Shown: piece by piece, positions 1 through 8,637 of the stretch
Layout of the letters: each line of letters opens with the position of its first letter
How positions within the stretch are numbered: the stretch's first letter is position 1
Notes under the pieces: generated by a model
The model's input: the letters and a program-made list of their open reading frames with translations, nothing else
What the model was told of the DNA's origin: nothing
Databases searched by the model: none
Position numbers and translations under genes: made by a program
From: Kribbella sp. NBC_00382
GTDB lineage: Bacteria > Actinomycetota > Actinomycetes > Propionibacteriales > Kribbellaceae
Length of the DNA: 64,000 nucleotides
Direction of reading: 5' to 3'
Assembly (NCBI RefSeq): GCF_036067295.1
Contig: NZ_CP107954.1
Coordinates: forward strand, 4,526,001-4,590,000

Positions 1-44
1 TCCGTACCGCCATTGAGGCCGCCACCTTCCCGGAGTTGCCGTGA
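1..44 (+). CDS. 3' end of an upstream gene (partial)
   Basis: An open frame enters from the left edge and reads RTAIEAATFPELP before a TGA at 42-44. The stop overlaps the GTG start of the creatininase gene (GTGA), the usual sign of translational coupling in this genome. Too little is present to assign a function; it is probably the upstream member of the same operon. Confidence 0.5.
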   Translation, partial: RTAIEAATFPELP

Positions 45-799
45 GCAACAAGCTTGCGGAGATGACGACTGACCAGGCGCGCGACGCCGTCCGGCTGGCG
101 CCGTTGGTGATCATTCCGGTGGGTGCCCAGGAGCAGCACGGCGGTGGGATGGCGATGTCGACCGACACCGTACGAGCGGAAGGCCTCGCCGATCTCGTGG
201 CCGAACGCCTCGACGGTCGCGCGGTCATCGCGCCACCGCTCAACTACGGCGTATCCCCACACCACATGGCCTTCGCCGGTACCGTGACGTTGTCCCCGGC
301 AACCTTCCAGTCCGTACTCCGTGACCTCATCGCCAGCCTCCAACAACACGGTTGGCGCCAGTTCCTGGTGATCACCGGCCACGGCGGCAACAACGCCGCG
401 CTGTCGGTTCTGGCCCAGGAGTACCTCCTGCAACCCGACCTCACCTTCGCGTGGACACCCATCACGCCGCTGGTCTCCGACCTCATCGCGGGCATGGAGG
501 TCAGCCAGGTGCACGGCCATGCGGGCGAGGCGGAGACCGCCCAGATGTTGTACCTCGCGCCCGAACTCGTCCAGCCAGAACTCCTGGAGCCCGGCGCGAC
601 CCAGCTCGACGAACTACCCCCGAAAGCCCGGCTGTCCCGGCAGGCCCAAGGTCCACGCCTGTCCGTCGGGTTCGATGTCTACCACAAGCGTGGCGTCCTG
701 GGTGATCCCCGACGTGCCACTGCCGAGGACGGCCGGCTCCTGGTCGAGACCGCCGCAGACCGCATCGCCGCCTTCGCCGAAGAGCTGCTCTCGGCCTGA
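41..799 (+). CDS. Creatininase family amidohydrolase
   Basis: The 252-residue protein has the hallmarks of the creatininase (creatinine amidohydrolase / MftE) family of metal-dependent amidohydrolases. PVGAQEQHG near the N-terminus supplies Glu31 and His33, Asp42 follows, GHGGNN carries His114, and HAGEAET (about 160-166) gives the metal-binding Glu. Length is typical. Family members cleave cyclic or peptide amides; MftE acts in mycofactocin maturation, but no other mft gene is visible here, so the substrate is unknown. The GTG start overlaps the preceding stop. The downstream esterase gene begins about 90 bp later. Confidence 0.85.
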   Translation: MSNKLAEMTTDQARDAVRLAPLVIIPVGAQEQHGGGMAMSTDTVRAEGLADLVAERLDGRAVIAPPLNYGVSPHHMAFAGTVTLSPATFQSVLRDLIASLQQHGWRQFLVITGHGGNNAALSVLAQEYLLQPDLTFAWTPITPLVSDLIAGMEVSQVHGHAGEAETAQMLYLAPELVQPELLEPGATQLDELPPKARLSRQAQGPRLSVGFDVYHKRGVLGDPRRATAEDGRLLVETAADRIAAFAEELLSA

Positions 800-891
800 C
801 CAGCACCACCCCTTCATAGAACTGGACCGCCCGATGCGTTCCAGGCGCGAGCCTGCCCGCCCGCAGGCCGCCGGCCCGAGGAGGCACCCCG

Positions 892-1812
892 ATGAACCTC
901 GCACGCCCGAAAACCCTGGCCGCCCTGCTGCTGACGGCCGGCCTGGTGACCGCCGCCACCATGTTGCCTACAGCAACAGCATCAACCGACTCCCGAAGCG
1001 CCGGCTGCGGAAAAGCAGCGGCGACCGGTGACTACACGGTCGAGAGCGGCGGTCTCACCAGGACCTACCGCCTGCACGTCCCGGTCAACTATCAGCCATC
1101 CAAGCAGTACCCGCTCATCCTGGTCTTCCACGGCCGCGGCAAGACCGGCGCGCAGACCGAGGCGTTCTCCGACCTCTCGAAGCTCGACGCAGTCGTTGCC
1201 TACCCCAACGGTGTGATCGGCGACGAGAACAAGCAGGCCTGGCAGGGCGCGCCGTACGCGGCGAAGGGCGTCGACGACGTGAAGTTCACCGCTGACCTGT
1301 TGGATCAGCTCGAGGGCAAGTACTGCGTCGACACCCGGACGGTCTACGCGACCGGCAAGTCCAATGGCGCCGGCTTCACCGGCATCCTGGCCTGCCGGAT
1401 GGCCGACCGGTTCGCCGCGATCGCCCCGGTCTCCGGCGCGTTCTACATCGAGGGCACCCACTGCGCTCCGAGTCGGCCGATCCCGGTGCTCGACATCCAC
1501 GGCACCGGCGACACCACGATCCCGTACGGCGGCGACGGCCAGCGCGACCTGCCGGACGTGCAGACCTGGGTCCGCGACTGGTCGGTCCGTGACCATTGCG
1601 ACCAGGACACCAAAGTGAGCCAGTTGGGCGACGACGTACTGATCACGAAGTACAAGGGCTGCAAGGCGGACGTAGTACACGTGGCCGTGACCGACGGCGG
1701 CCACTCGTGGCCGGGGTCGGATGCGTCGTCAGGCCCCGGCTATGTCACCCAGACCTTCGAGGCTCACCAGATGATCGGTGACTTCTTCAAAGCTCACAAG
1801 TTGAGGAGCTGA
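892..1812 (+). CDS. Secreted PHB depolymerase / feruloyl-esterase-like hydrolase
   Basis: This 306-residue alpha/beta hydrolase belongs to the LpqC / poly-hydroxybutyrate depolymerase family. It has a Sec signal peptide (basic NLARPK, then a hydrophobic stretch to about residue 30 ending ATAS). The nucleophile lies in G-K-S-N-G (Ser157), with Asp207 in HGTGD and His271 in GGHSW. An HGRG oxyanion loop is at 80-83. Six cysteines suggest disulfides, fitting an extracellular enzyme. Related proteins hydrolyse short-chain polyesters or feruloyl esters of plant polysaccharides; which applies cannot be told. The stop codon is followed at once by the AbgT gene, so the two are probably co-transcribed. 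Confidence 0.85.
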   Translation: MNLARPKTLAALLLTAGLVTAATMLPTATASTDSRSAGCGKAAATGDYTVESGGLTRTYRLHVPVNYQPSKQYPLILVFHGRGKTGAQTEAFSDLSKLDAVVAYPNGVIGDENKQAWQGAPYAAKGVDDVKFTADLLDQLEGKYCVDTRTVYATGKSNGAGFTGILACRMADRFAAIAPVSGAFYIEGTHCAPSRPIPVLDIHGTGDTTIPYGGDGQRDLPDVQTWVRDWSVRDHCDQDTKVSQLGDDVLITKYKGCKADVVHVAVTDGGHSWPGSDASSGPGYVTQTFEAHQMIGDFFKAHKLRS

Positions 1813-1813
1813 G

Positions 1814-3352
1814 ATGACTACCACCGCAACCGAGCCGAAGAAGGACCTGCCCCGCCTGGTCCGCGGGATGGCCGTGATCGAGCGGGCCGGCAACGCGCTA
1901 CCGCATCCGTTCTGGCTGTTCTGGATCCTGTCCGCGATCCTCGCCGTGGTGAGCGCGATCCTCGCCGCCCTGGACGTCTCGGTCCTGTCACCGAAGGACG
2001 GCAAGGTCGTCGCGGTACAGAACCTGCTGTCTGGAGACGGCCTGCAGATGGCCGTCTCGACCGCGATCTCGAACTTCGCCGAGTTCCCGCCGATGGCCAC
2101 CATCGTGGTGGTGATCATGGGCGTGGCGCTGGCCGAGCGGACCGGGTTCCTGCAGTCGCTGATGAAGGTCAGCGTGTCCCGGGTGCCGACCTCGATGGTG
2201 GTCTTCGCGGTCGCCTTCGCCGGCACGATGGCGCACGTCGCCTCGGCGGCGGCGTACATCATCCTGGTACCGCTCGGCGGGCTCGCGTTCCGCGCGGTCG
2301 GCCGGTCGCCGATCCTGGGCATCGTGGTCGCGTACACGGCGATCGCCTCCGGGTACGACGCGAGCCCGATCCCGACCCCGAACGACGCGATCTTCGCCGG
2401 TATCACCGAAGCGGCGGCCAAGACGATCGACCCGAACGCGTCCATCTCCCCGCTGTCGAACTGGTTCTTCAACATCGTCTCGTCGGTGCTGCTCGCCCTC
2501 GTCATCACGCTCGTCACCCGGCTGGTGCTGAGCAAGCGCGACGACCTGGACGCGGATCCGGACGCCCCGGGCGACGACCCGGACGCGCTGGTCCTGTCCG
2601 ATCGCGAGCGCACGGGGTTGCTGCGGGCAACGATCGTGTTCGGGATCGCCGCGGTCGCGATCATCGCCGTACTGGTCCCGCACGACTCGCCGTTGCGGGG
2701 CGAGAACGGCAGCATCGTCGAGTCGCCGTTCCTGGACGGGATCGCGATGGTCGTCGCGGTGCTGTTCGGGCTGGTCGGGATCACCTACGGCGTGACGGTC
2801 GGCGTGATCGAGAAGGCCGGCGACGTACCGAAGCTGATGGCCGAGGGGATCAAGCAGATGGCGCCCGTGCTGGTGCTGTTCTTCGCGATCGCGCAGTTCC
2901 TCGCGTACTTCAGCTGGAGCAAGATCGGCGACCTGTTGTCTGCCGAGTCGGCCCGCTGGCTGGGCGATCTGGGCGCCCCGAAGATCGTCATCTTCCTCGG
3001 CATCCTGGTCCTGCTGACGCTGATCAACATCCTCGTCACCAGCGGCTCCGCGATGTGGTCGCTGACCGCGCCGATCCTGGTCCCGATGATGCTGCTGCTC
3101 AACGTCCCCGCCGAGACCACCCAGGCGCTGTTCCGCATCGCAGACTCCGGCTCGACGGCGATCACCCCGATGAGCCCGTACTTCGTGATGGCGCTGGGCT
3201 TCTTGCAGCGCTACCGCAAAGACGCCGGCGTCGGCACCCTGGCGTCGTACACAGTCCCGCTAGCGGTGGCGATGACCCTCGCATGGACCCTGCTCTTCCT
3301 CGCCTGGTGGGCCCTCGGCATCCCACTCGGCCCCGGCGCGCCCGTCAGATAA
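1814..3352 (+). CDS. AbgT family transporter
   Basis: This 512-residue integral membrane protein has many hydrophobic segments and matches the AbgT family (p-aminobenzoyl-glutamate transporters; some members export sulfonamides). Recognisable signatures are the SAAAYIILVPLGG stretch near 155, the ASGYDASPIPTPNDAIFAG loop near 185-200 and the STAITPMSPYFVMA segment near 450. The opening (RAGNALPHPFWLFWIL) is the usual cytoplasmic lead into helix 1. ATG lies one base after the esterase stop, with GAGGAG just upstream. Pairing with amidohydrolase and esterase genes suggests uptake of a small peptide-like or aromatic amide, which is inference. Confidence 0.88.
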   Translation: MTTTATEPKKDLPRLVRGMAVIERAGNALPHPFWLFWILSAILAVVSAILAALDVSVLSPKDGKVVAVQNLLSGDGLQMAVSTAISNFAEFPPMATIVVVIMGVALAERTGFLQSLMKVSVSRVPTSMVVFAVAFAGTMAHVASAAAYIILVPLGGLAFRAVGRSPILGIVVAYTAIASGYDASPIPTPNDAIFAGITEAAAKTIDPNASISPLSNWFFNIVSSVLLALVITLVTRLVLSKRDDLDADPDAPGDDPDALVLSDRERTGLLRATIVFGIAAVAIIAVLVPHDSPLRGENGSIVESPFLDGIAMVVAVLFGLVGITYGVTVGVIEKAGDVPKLMAEGIKQMAPVLVLFFAIAQFLAYFSWSKIGDLLSAESARWLGDLGAPKIVIFLGILVLLTLINILVTSGSAMWSLTAPILVPMMLLLNVPAETTQALFRIADSGSTAITPMSPYFVMALGFLQRYRKDAGVGTLASYTVPLAVAMTLAWTLLFLAWWALGIPLGPGAPVR

Positions 3353-3433
3353 CCCATCCCATCGCCCACGCCACCTCGCGGACAGTCCCATCCGCGGCCG
3401 ACACGACTGTCGCGCTGCGCTGCAGGCACCCGC

Positions 3434-3525
3434 CCGGACCGCCAGCACATCAATAGCCCCGCGAACGAGCCGGATACGCAGAGGCAAGCGTTTGCAAGCG
3501 GGTCATTGATGTCCTGGCGGTCCGG
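3434..3525. repeat. Long imperfect inverted repeat
   Basis: A left arm at 3434-3462 and a right arm at 3498-3525 pair over about 28 bases with a few mismatches; the outer 12 bases (CCGGACCGCCAG) match exactly. The 35-base loop carries GCAAGCGTTTGC, itself nearly palindromic. It lies between the convergent AbgT and nicotinamidase genes, so a two-way terminator is the simplest reading. The arms are longer than a usual terminator stem and no T-run follows, so a relic of a small mobile repeat is also possible. Confidence 0.6.
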
Positions 3526-3630
3526 ACAATTGCCAGCAGCAACCAATTCGGCCCGCCAGGCAGCACCACCCCCACCGGCCTTGCCGTCATCACCCCGTGG
3601 CCTACGTGGCCAACCCGTGTCGATTCCGAG

Positions 3631-4209
3631 TTAGGCGAGTGCCACGCCCGCAGTACGGAGGTCTACGAGGGTCTGTTCGGTGCTGGCCGGTGCCACCCCT
3701 GCGGTGAGGCCGGTCAGCACTGTGGTGCGGAAGCCTTCGCGGTTGGCGTCCAGGGCGGTCGCGCGGACGCAGTAGTCGGTGGCGATCCCGCAGACGTCGA
3801 CCTGGGTGACGCCCTTCTCGCGGAGCCAGTCGGCCAGGGGCTTGCCGTTCTCGTGGCATTTGCCCTCGAAGCCGGAGTAGGCCGCGGCGTACTCGCCCTT
3901 GTCGAAGATCGCGTCGAAGGGTTGCGGATCCAGGTTGGGGTGGAAGCCGACGCCGTCCGTGCCTGCCACGCAGTGCACCGGCCAGGAGTTCACGAAGTCA
4001 GGCGTCTCGGAGAAGTGGTCGCCCGGATCGATGTGGTGGTCGCGGGTGGCGACGACGTACGCATAGTCGCGCTGGTCCGGTTCGGCGTCGTGCCAGTGGT
4101 GCAGCAGCTCGCCGATCCGGAACGCGACGTCCGCGCCACCGCTGACCGCCAGACTCCCACCTTCGCAGAAGTCGTTCTGCACATCGACCACGATCAGCGC
4201 CCGGGCCAT
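3631..4209 (-). CDS. pncA: Nicotinamidase
   Basis: This 192-residue isochorismatase-fold enzyme hydrolyses nicotinamide to nicotinate for NAD salvage. Its N-terminus (ALIVVDVQNDFCEGGSLAV) is nearly that of mycobacterial PncA. The catalytic triad is visible as Asp9, Lys104 (FDKGEY) and Cys147 (ATDYCV). The metal-binding D-x-H and DHF residues lie in RDHHIDPGDHF (56-66). I start at the ATG with GAAGGAG nine bases upstream; a longer in-frame version has no family support. The enzyme's product feeds nicotinate phosphoribosyltransferase, encoded at 46-47 kb. It is transcribed away from the TetR operon end. Confidence 0.93.
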   Translation of the reverse strand: MARALIVVDVQNDFCEGGSLAVSGGADVAFRIGELLHHWHDAEPDQRDYAYVVATRDHHIDPGDHFSETPDFVNSWPVHCVAGTDGVGFHPNLDPQPFDAIFDKGEYAAAYSGFEGKCHENGKPLADWLREKGVTQVDVCGIATDYCVRATALDANREGFRTTVLTGLTAGVAPASTEQTLVDLRTAGVALA

Positions 4210-4265
4210 CACAACACTCCTTCGAAGAAGGGTCTCTGACCCCACCGTACAAGCCCGCGACGTTG

Positions 4266-4910
4266 TCAGCGCTGAGGTTTGCCCGCTTTGAGGATGGTGT
4301 CCAGTGCCTCGGCGGGTGGCGGTGCGGCCGGCAAAGGCGGTCGGTCGGTGGCGCGCAGACCGTCCAGGATGAGCGCGAGATAGCGCCGCCACAGGTCCGG
4401 GGCAACGTCCCGGGTCATCTCGTACGCCGGTCCGAGCAGGGCGAAGATGGCCGCGATGTCCTGCGGGACAGCATCGGCCCGAACCACGCCGGCCGCCTGT
4501 GCCCGGGAGAGAAGCAACGTCACGTCCGCGACGATCCCGGGCCAGATCTGGTCCTGCCGTTCGGCATCACCGAGCCCGGTCAGCCGCTCGTACAGCCCTC
4601 GATCCTCCGCCTGCCGGGCGCCGTTGCGCTCGAAGAACGTGACCAGGGCCTCCCACGGGTCCTCGATCGCCAGCGCGTCCGCCGCGTCGGCGGCGATCTG
4701 CTCGGTCGCGTCCGCGAGCACGACAGCGGCCAGTGCCTGCTTGTTGGGGAAGTGCCGGTACGCCGTACCGACGCCGACCCCCGCGTGCCGGGCGATGTCG
4801 TCGAGCGTCGCGCCGAAGCCCCGCTCGGCGAACACCGCCCGAGCGCTGTCGATCAACCGCGCCCGGTTGCGGACGGAGTCTTTCCTGGGTCCCTTCACCT
4901 CACTGCTCAC
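4266..4910 (-). CDS. TetR family transcriptional regulator
   Basis: The 214-residue protein has a TetR N-terminal HTH: a helix RLIDSARAVFAERGF, then TLDDIARHAGVGVGTAYRHFPNKQAL (about 36-61). The C-terminal ligand-binding half is of the common type (about 80-195). The GTG start lies seven bases after the stop of the epimerase gene, so the two form one transcription unit. The paired operators upstream of that unit (5939-6001) are the natural target, implying auto-repression relieved by a small ligand, perhaps a substrate of the epimerase. Confidence 0.9.
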   Translation of the reverse strand: MSSEVKGPRKDSVRNRARLIDSARAVFAERGFGATLDDIARHAGVGVGTAYRHFPNKQALAAVVLADATEQIAADAADALAIEDPWEALVTFFERNGARQAEDRGLYERLTGLGDAERQDQIWPGIVADVTLLLSRAQAAGVVRADAVPQDIAAIFALLGPAYEMTRDVAPDLWRRYLALILDGLRATDRPPLPAAPPPAEALDTILKAGKPQR

Positions 4911-4917
4911 GGGTTCA

Positions 4918-5922
4918 TCAGATCACTTTCCAGTCGAGCAGGCTGCGACCGCAGGCGACCACGGTCTCCGCGGCGGGACGGGCCTTCCAGCCGAGGACCC
5001 GCTCGGCCTTGGCGGTGCTGTGCTGGTTGCGGCGGCCCAGCGAGACGACGATCGAGCGCAGTGGTTTGTCGAAGAGTGCCGAGAGCCGCACCACGAAGTC
5101 GGGCAGTTGGCGGGTCTTCACCTGCGCGCCGTCCGCGCCCAGGCCGTTCTTGAGGTCGACCGCCATGTCCCGCATCCAGAGGAACTCACCGGTCGCGAGG
5201 AACCGTTGCCCGGCCGCCTCGGGCGACGTCATCGCGCGGATGTGGATGTCGGCCAGGTCGCGGACGTCGACGATCTCGAGCCCGATCCGCGGCGTACCGG
5301 GCATCTTGCCGCCGACCATCCGGGCGATGATCTGCACCGACCCGAGATTGCCTGTACTGAGGATCGGCCCGAAGACCGCGCCGGGCAGGATCGTGGTCAG
5401 TAGTTCGGGCCGGCCTTCGCTCTCGACGAAGGCCCAGGCCGCCTTCTCCGCAACGGTTTTCGAGCGTCGATAGGGAATCAGGGTCGGGTCCTCGGGGTCG
5501 GTCCAGAGAGTCTCATCGGTGATGCCCTCTTCCTTGTAACTCGACGGGCTCGCCGCGTTCGCCGCCGAGGTCATCACGACCCGCTTCACGTCAGCCTTGG
5601 CGGCGGCGCGCAGTACCCGGAGAGCACCGTCGCGCGCCGGAGTGATCAGGTCCTCCTGGCCACCCAGCGGCGAGGCGACGTGCAGTACGTAGTCGACGCC
5701 GGCGACGGCCTCGTCCCAGCCCTCGTCGCTGGTCAGATCCGCGACCGCGAAGCTCAACCGGTCACCCGGATCCACCACGGTCCCGACCGCGTCCCGGACC
5801 GTCTGTTCCTTCTTCAGGCTGCGCACGGTCGTCCGTACGTCGTACCCACGCTGCAGCAACGCCGTGATGCACCAGCCCGCCACATACCCTGTGCCGCCGG
5901 TGACCAGCACCAACTCGTTCAT
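4918..5922 (-). CDS. NAD-dependent epimerase/dehydratase (extended SDR)
   Basis: This 334-residue extended short-chain dehydrogenase resembles dihydroflavonol-4-reductase and 3-beta-HSD proteins. TGGTGYVAG (about 8-16) is the nucleotide-binding loop, VADLT holds the adenine-contact Asp, and YRRSK (about 155-159) contains the catalytic Tyr-x-x-x-Lys. The start is set by the ATG reading MNELVLVTGG with GGGAAGG upstream; a much longer open frame through the upstream gene is fortuitous. It is the first gene of an operon with the tetR gene and lies directly behind two operator palindromes. Probable role: NAD(P)H-dependent reduction of an aldehyde or ketone under TetR control. Confidence 0.88.
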   Translation of the reverse strand: MNELVLVTGGTGYVAGWCITALLQRGYDVRTTVRSLKKEQTVRDAVGTVVDPGDRLSFAVADLTSDEGWDEAVAGVDYVLHVASPLGGQEDLITPARDGALRVLRAAAKADVKRVVMTSAANAASPSSYKEEGITDETLWTDPEDPTLIPYRRSKTVAEKAAWAFVESEGRPELLTTILPGAVFGPILSTGNLGSVQIIARMVGGKMPGTPRIGLEIVDVRDLADIHIRAMTSPEAAGQRFLATGEFLWMRDMAVDLKNGLGADGAQVKTRQLPDFVVRLSALFDKPLRSIVVSLGRRNQHSTAKAERVLGWKARPAAETVVACGRSLLDWKVI

Positions 5923-5938
5923 GTCGACCTTCCCAGTT

Positions 5939-5959
5939 AACGGAGATGGCATCTCCGTT
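5939..5959. promoter_or_regulatory. TetR-type operator, site 1
   Basis: A perfect inverted repeat AACGGAGAT / ATCTCCGTT with a 3-bp centre ends 17 bp before the epimerase start codon. A near copy lies 42 bp further upstream. The position and pairing suit repression by the TetR protein encoded in the same operon. Confidence 0.75.
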
Positions 5960-5980
5960 TCTCCCCGAGCGTACACCCAG

Positions 5981-6001
5981 AGAGGAGATTCCATCTCCGT
6001 T
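5981..6001. promoter_or_regulatory. TetR-type operator, site 2
   Basis: The second copy has arms AGAGGAGAT / ATCTCCGTT with a 3-bp centre; the right arm is identical to that of site 1 and the left differs at two bases. The two centres are 42 bp apart, about four helical turns, so both dimers would sit on the same face. A TACGCT -10-like hexamer for the epimerase operon lies between them on the minus strand. Confidence 0.7.
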
Positions 6002-6014
6002 TGACTGGAATGAT

Positions 6015-6785
6015 CTACGCCACACGCACCGCGCCGCCGTTCACCCGGACGATCTCGCCCTGGGTGGCGGTGGTCCGGGCTGAGCAGAGGAAGACGATCG
6101 CGGCGGCGACATCCGCGGCCTCTGGCAGGTGTCGGGCGGTGAATCCCTGCGCGAACTGGCCGATCACCTCGTCCGGGATCACCCGGTGGCTGCCGTTCTC
6201 GAGTGTGACGCCCGGCATTACGAGGTTGACCAGAACGCCGTCCTCGCCGAGGTCGTGTTGCAGGCTGGCGACGAGTCCGTGCAGCCCGGCCTTCGCGGCG
6301 GTGTAGGCCCAGGCGCCGGCCATGCCGCGCTCGACGAGATCGGTTGAGAGAAGTACCAGCCGGCCTTGATTCGACTCGCGCAGGGCGGCCGCGGCGTGCT
6401 GGACGAGGCGGAAGTTCCCGGTCAGGTTGTCCCGCAGCACCGGGAGCCACTGGTCAGGCTGGGCGTCCTCGATCCGCTTCGGCCGCTCGTGCGGACTCGC
6501 ATTGCCCCAATTGACCGCGTTGCCGACCAGCACGTCGAGCCCGCCGAACCGTTCGATCGTCTGGCTGACCGCGTCGGCGATCGACTCAGGTGCCCCCAGG
6601 TCCATCGGTACTGCGAAAGCCTCGGCGCCAAGCGCGTCGACGACGTCGTGGGCAGCCTCCTTGCGTGAGTTGTAGGTGATCGCGACCCGCGCACCCTCGC
6701 GAGCGAACGCCAGCGCCGCCTCCTTGCCGATCCCGGACGACCCGCCCGTCACCAGTACCCGCCTGCCCTGCAATCCCAGCTCCAT
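6015..6785 (-). CDS. SDR family oxidoreductase
   Basis: A classical short-chain dehydrogenase/reductase of 256 residues. TGGSSGIG (about 13-20) binds the nucleotide. The expected NAG is replaced by GNAVNWG, Ser lies in LLSTDL, and the catalytic YTAAK is near 160. MPG follows strand 6. It resembles 3-oxoacyl-ACP reductase-type enzymes, but the substrate is not predictable. I use the ATG (GAGGAG seven bases upstream); a TTG one codon earlier is also in frame. Two copies of a TTAGCCGACTAA box lie just upstream. It ends 14 bp before the TetR operators of the next operon. Confidence 0.88.
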   Translation of the reverse strand: MELGLQGRRVLVTGGSSGIGKEAALAFAREGARVAITYNSRKEAAHDVVDALGAEAFAVPMDLGAPESIADAVSQTIERFGGLDVLVGNAVNWGNASPHERPKRIEDAQPDQWLPVLRDNLTGNFRLVQHAAAALRESNQGRLVLLSTDLVERGMAGAWAYTAAKAGLHGLVASLQHDLGEDGVLVNLVMPGVTLENGSHRVIPDEVIGQFAQGFTARHLPEAADVAAAIVFLCSARTTATQGEIVRVNGGAVRVA

Positions 6786-6815
6786 CAAGCGTCTCCTCGC
6801 GGTAGAGTCGACTCA

Positions 6816-6848
6816 TTAGCCGACTAAGAGAAAAACTTAGCCGACTAA
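6816..6848. promoter_or_regulatory. Tandem TTAGCCGACTAA operator boxes
   Basis: The 12-mer TTAGCCGACTAA occurs at 6816-6827 and again at 6837-6848, start-to-start 21 bp (two helical turns). Each is a near palindrome (TTAG/CTAA ends). They lie 31-63 bp upstream of the SDR start, over the expected promoter. A TetR- or MarR-type repressor is likely; its gene is not identified. The local sequence differs from the GGAGAT boxes of the next operon, so a different regulator is implied. Confidence 0.65.
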
Positions 6849-6910
6849 CAAAGACTGCGCAAGAGAGGCTGGACCCAAGCCGGCAAGCAGCCTGGATCCA
6901 GCCTGGAGGG

Positions 6911-8467
6911 TCAGTCCTGGAGGCGCTTCCTGACTTCCTCGAGGTCGCTGGTGACCGCGGCGAGGCGGGCGGTGTCGCCGGCCTTGTACGCCGCGAGCTC
7001 CGCGCCGGCCGCCGTTGCCTGCTCGCGCAGTCGGCCGATCCGCCGGACGGTGTCAGCCTGCTCGCCGGACCGCTTCTTCCGGGCCGCCCAGAAGCCGTAG
7101 CCGCCGATGCCGATCAGCACCAGCCCGACCGCGATCCAGAACGGGTGCACCAGGAACCCGAGCCCGATCACTACCAAGAGCCCGACGACGCCGAACCCGA
7201 TCGGCCCGCGTAGGTCCTGAGCGGACAACGGCTGCACGGTCTGAGTGATCTCGAGCTCAGCCTTCGCGAGCGAGAGCCGATCCGCGCCGTCCGGCGTCAG
7301 AGTCACCTGCCGCCACTCGATCTCCTTGCTCACCTGCGTCGGGGTCGGCAGGCTCGCGGTCTTGGCCAGGTCCTCGGCGTCGGCCAGTACGACGGCAGCG
7401 ACCACCCGCAAGGCCGTCGCCGCGAGGTGCGGCTCCTTCGTCTTGCCGAGGTCCGCCTCGAGCAGCTTGCCGAGCTCACCGGCCGAATCGCCGAGCGCGC
7501 CGTTGCTGGGCGCGCTTCCGTTGGTCACCTTGGCGCGGAGCTCGCCGACGCGAGCGAGCATCTCCCGCTCGGGCTCGCTGCCTTCCGAGATCAGCAGCCG
7601 CAGCAGGGCGGAGGTGCTGTCGGGGTCGGGGCTGTCGGAGTCCGGGTTGTCGGGGTCCGGCTTGCTGCCGGCGGCATACGCGAGCGCGCCGTCCGGCTCG
7701 AGGACGCTGGTGTCACCGGTGATCGCCTCGACCCCGGCACGCAGCCGGGCGAGGTCCGCCCCGGCTTTGAACTGGGTGGTGAACTCCTTGAAAGGCGGCG
7801 CCGCGCTGACGGGCAGACCGGTCGCACGTTCCTTCACCACCGCGGCCCAGCGCTCGCTTCCAGCGTTGCCGACCTTGAGCTGGGTGACGATCCAGTGCTG
7901 GCCCTCGGCCCCGAATCCACCGCGCGCCGCCGCCGTCCAGAGCGCGCGCTGCGTACGGGTGACAGTGCCGTCAGCGGCCAGCTGACCGAACGCGGTGCTC
8001 AGCCACTCCGCCCGGACCTCGTTGCGCCGACCGAGCGCGGCGAGCGCGAGGCAGAGGAACGTACTGGTCCTGACCTCGTCCCTTTTCATCGCCTCAGCCA
8101 GCTGAGCCTCGTCCAGAGCGCCCAGCTCGCGAATCGCTTCTACAGCAGGCGCGAGCCAGTACGCCGGTACGTCGCGACCCACCCGGGTCGGCGACTGGCC
8201 AGAAGCCAGAGCTGCCAGCACCTGACCCGCATGCCGGCGCACCTCGGCGGCGTCCGCGAACCCGATCAGGCTCTCGCGGATATCGGACAGCTCGACGAAG
8301 GCGTCGAAGGCGGTGGTGAGCCGCTGCAGCCGCGTCTCCATCGTTCCCTGCACCTGGGACAGCCGGGACCGCAAGTTCGACGCCTCGGACGAAGCCGCCG
8401 CCATCTGGTCCCGGAGGTCTTCGAGCTCGCGGTTCTGGCGGTTGTCGGTGTACCAGTTGTTGGACAT
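6911..8467 (-). CDS. Coiled-coil membrane protein of unknown function
   Basis: A 518-residue protein I do not recognise. Residues about 10-60 and the last 50 residues are heptad-like, charged and likely coiled coils. Two adjacent hydrophobic segments (GFGVVGLLVVIGLGFLV and WIAVGLVLIGIGGYGFW) lie near 425-465, followed by a basic stretch. The middle holds Ala-rich helical repeats, and an Asp-Pro-Ser linker (DPDNPDSDSPDPDS) lies near 270. The topology suggests a membrane-anchored scaffold with both ends in the cytoplasm. The ATG start gives the expected hydrophilic N-terminus. It is divergent from the AIM24 gene, a possible functional partner. Confidence 0.75.
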   Translation of the reverse strand: MSNNWYTDNRQNRELEDLRDQMAAASSEASNLRSRLSQVQGTMETRLQRLTTAFDAFVELSDIRESLIGFADAAEVRRHAGQVLAALASGQSPTRVGRDVPAYWLAPAVEAIRELGALDEAQLAEAMKRDEVRTSTFLCLALAALGRRNEVRAEWLSTAFGQLAADGTVTRTQRALWTAAARGGFGAEGQHWIVTQLKVGNAGSERWAAVVKERATGLPVSAAPPFKEFTTQFKAGADLARLRAGVEAITGDTSVLEPDGALAYAAGSKPDPDNPDSDSPDPDSTSALLRLLISEGSEPEREMLARVGELRAKVTNGSAPSNGALGDSAGELGKLLEADLGKTKEPHLAATALRVVAAVVLADAEDLAKTASLPTPTQVSKEIEWRQVTLTPDGADRLSLAKAELEITQTVQPLSAQDLRGPIGFGVVGLLVVIGLGFLVHPFWIAVGLVLIGIGGYGFWAARKKRSGEQADTVRRIGRLREQATAAGAELAAYKAGDTARLAAVTSDLEEVRKRLQD

Positions 8468-8637
8468 GGGCGCTCCCGTTCGGTGGTTCCGGCGCGCAAC
8501 AGCATCCCGTGCCGACGGGGTCAGCTGATCGGCAGGGCCGGAAGTGGTGATTTCGGGGGAGGATGGGACGGCACCGGGAGGGGACTTGGTGCGTCCGAGC
8601 CTAGGCTCGGGGTCATCCAGACGGAGGGGGAATCGGC

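Noticed and set aside
5923..6450. N-terminal extension of the epimerase through the SDR gene
   Set aside because: It would read the SDR gene in another frame and pass across both operators; the MNELVLVTGG start fits the family.
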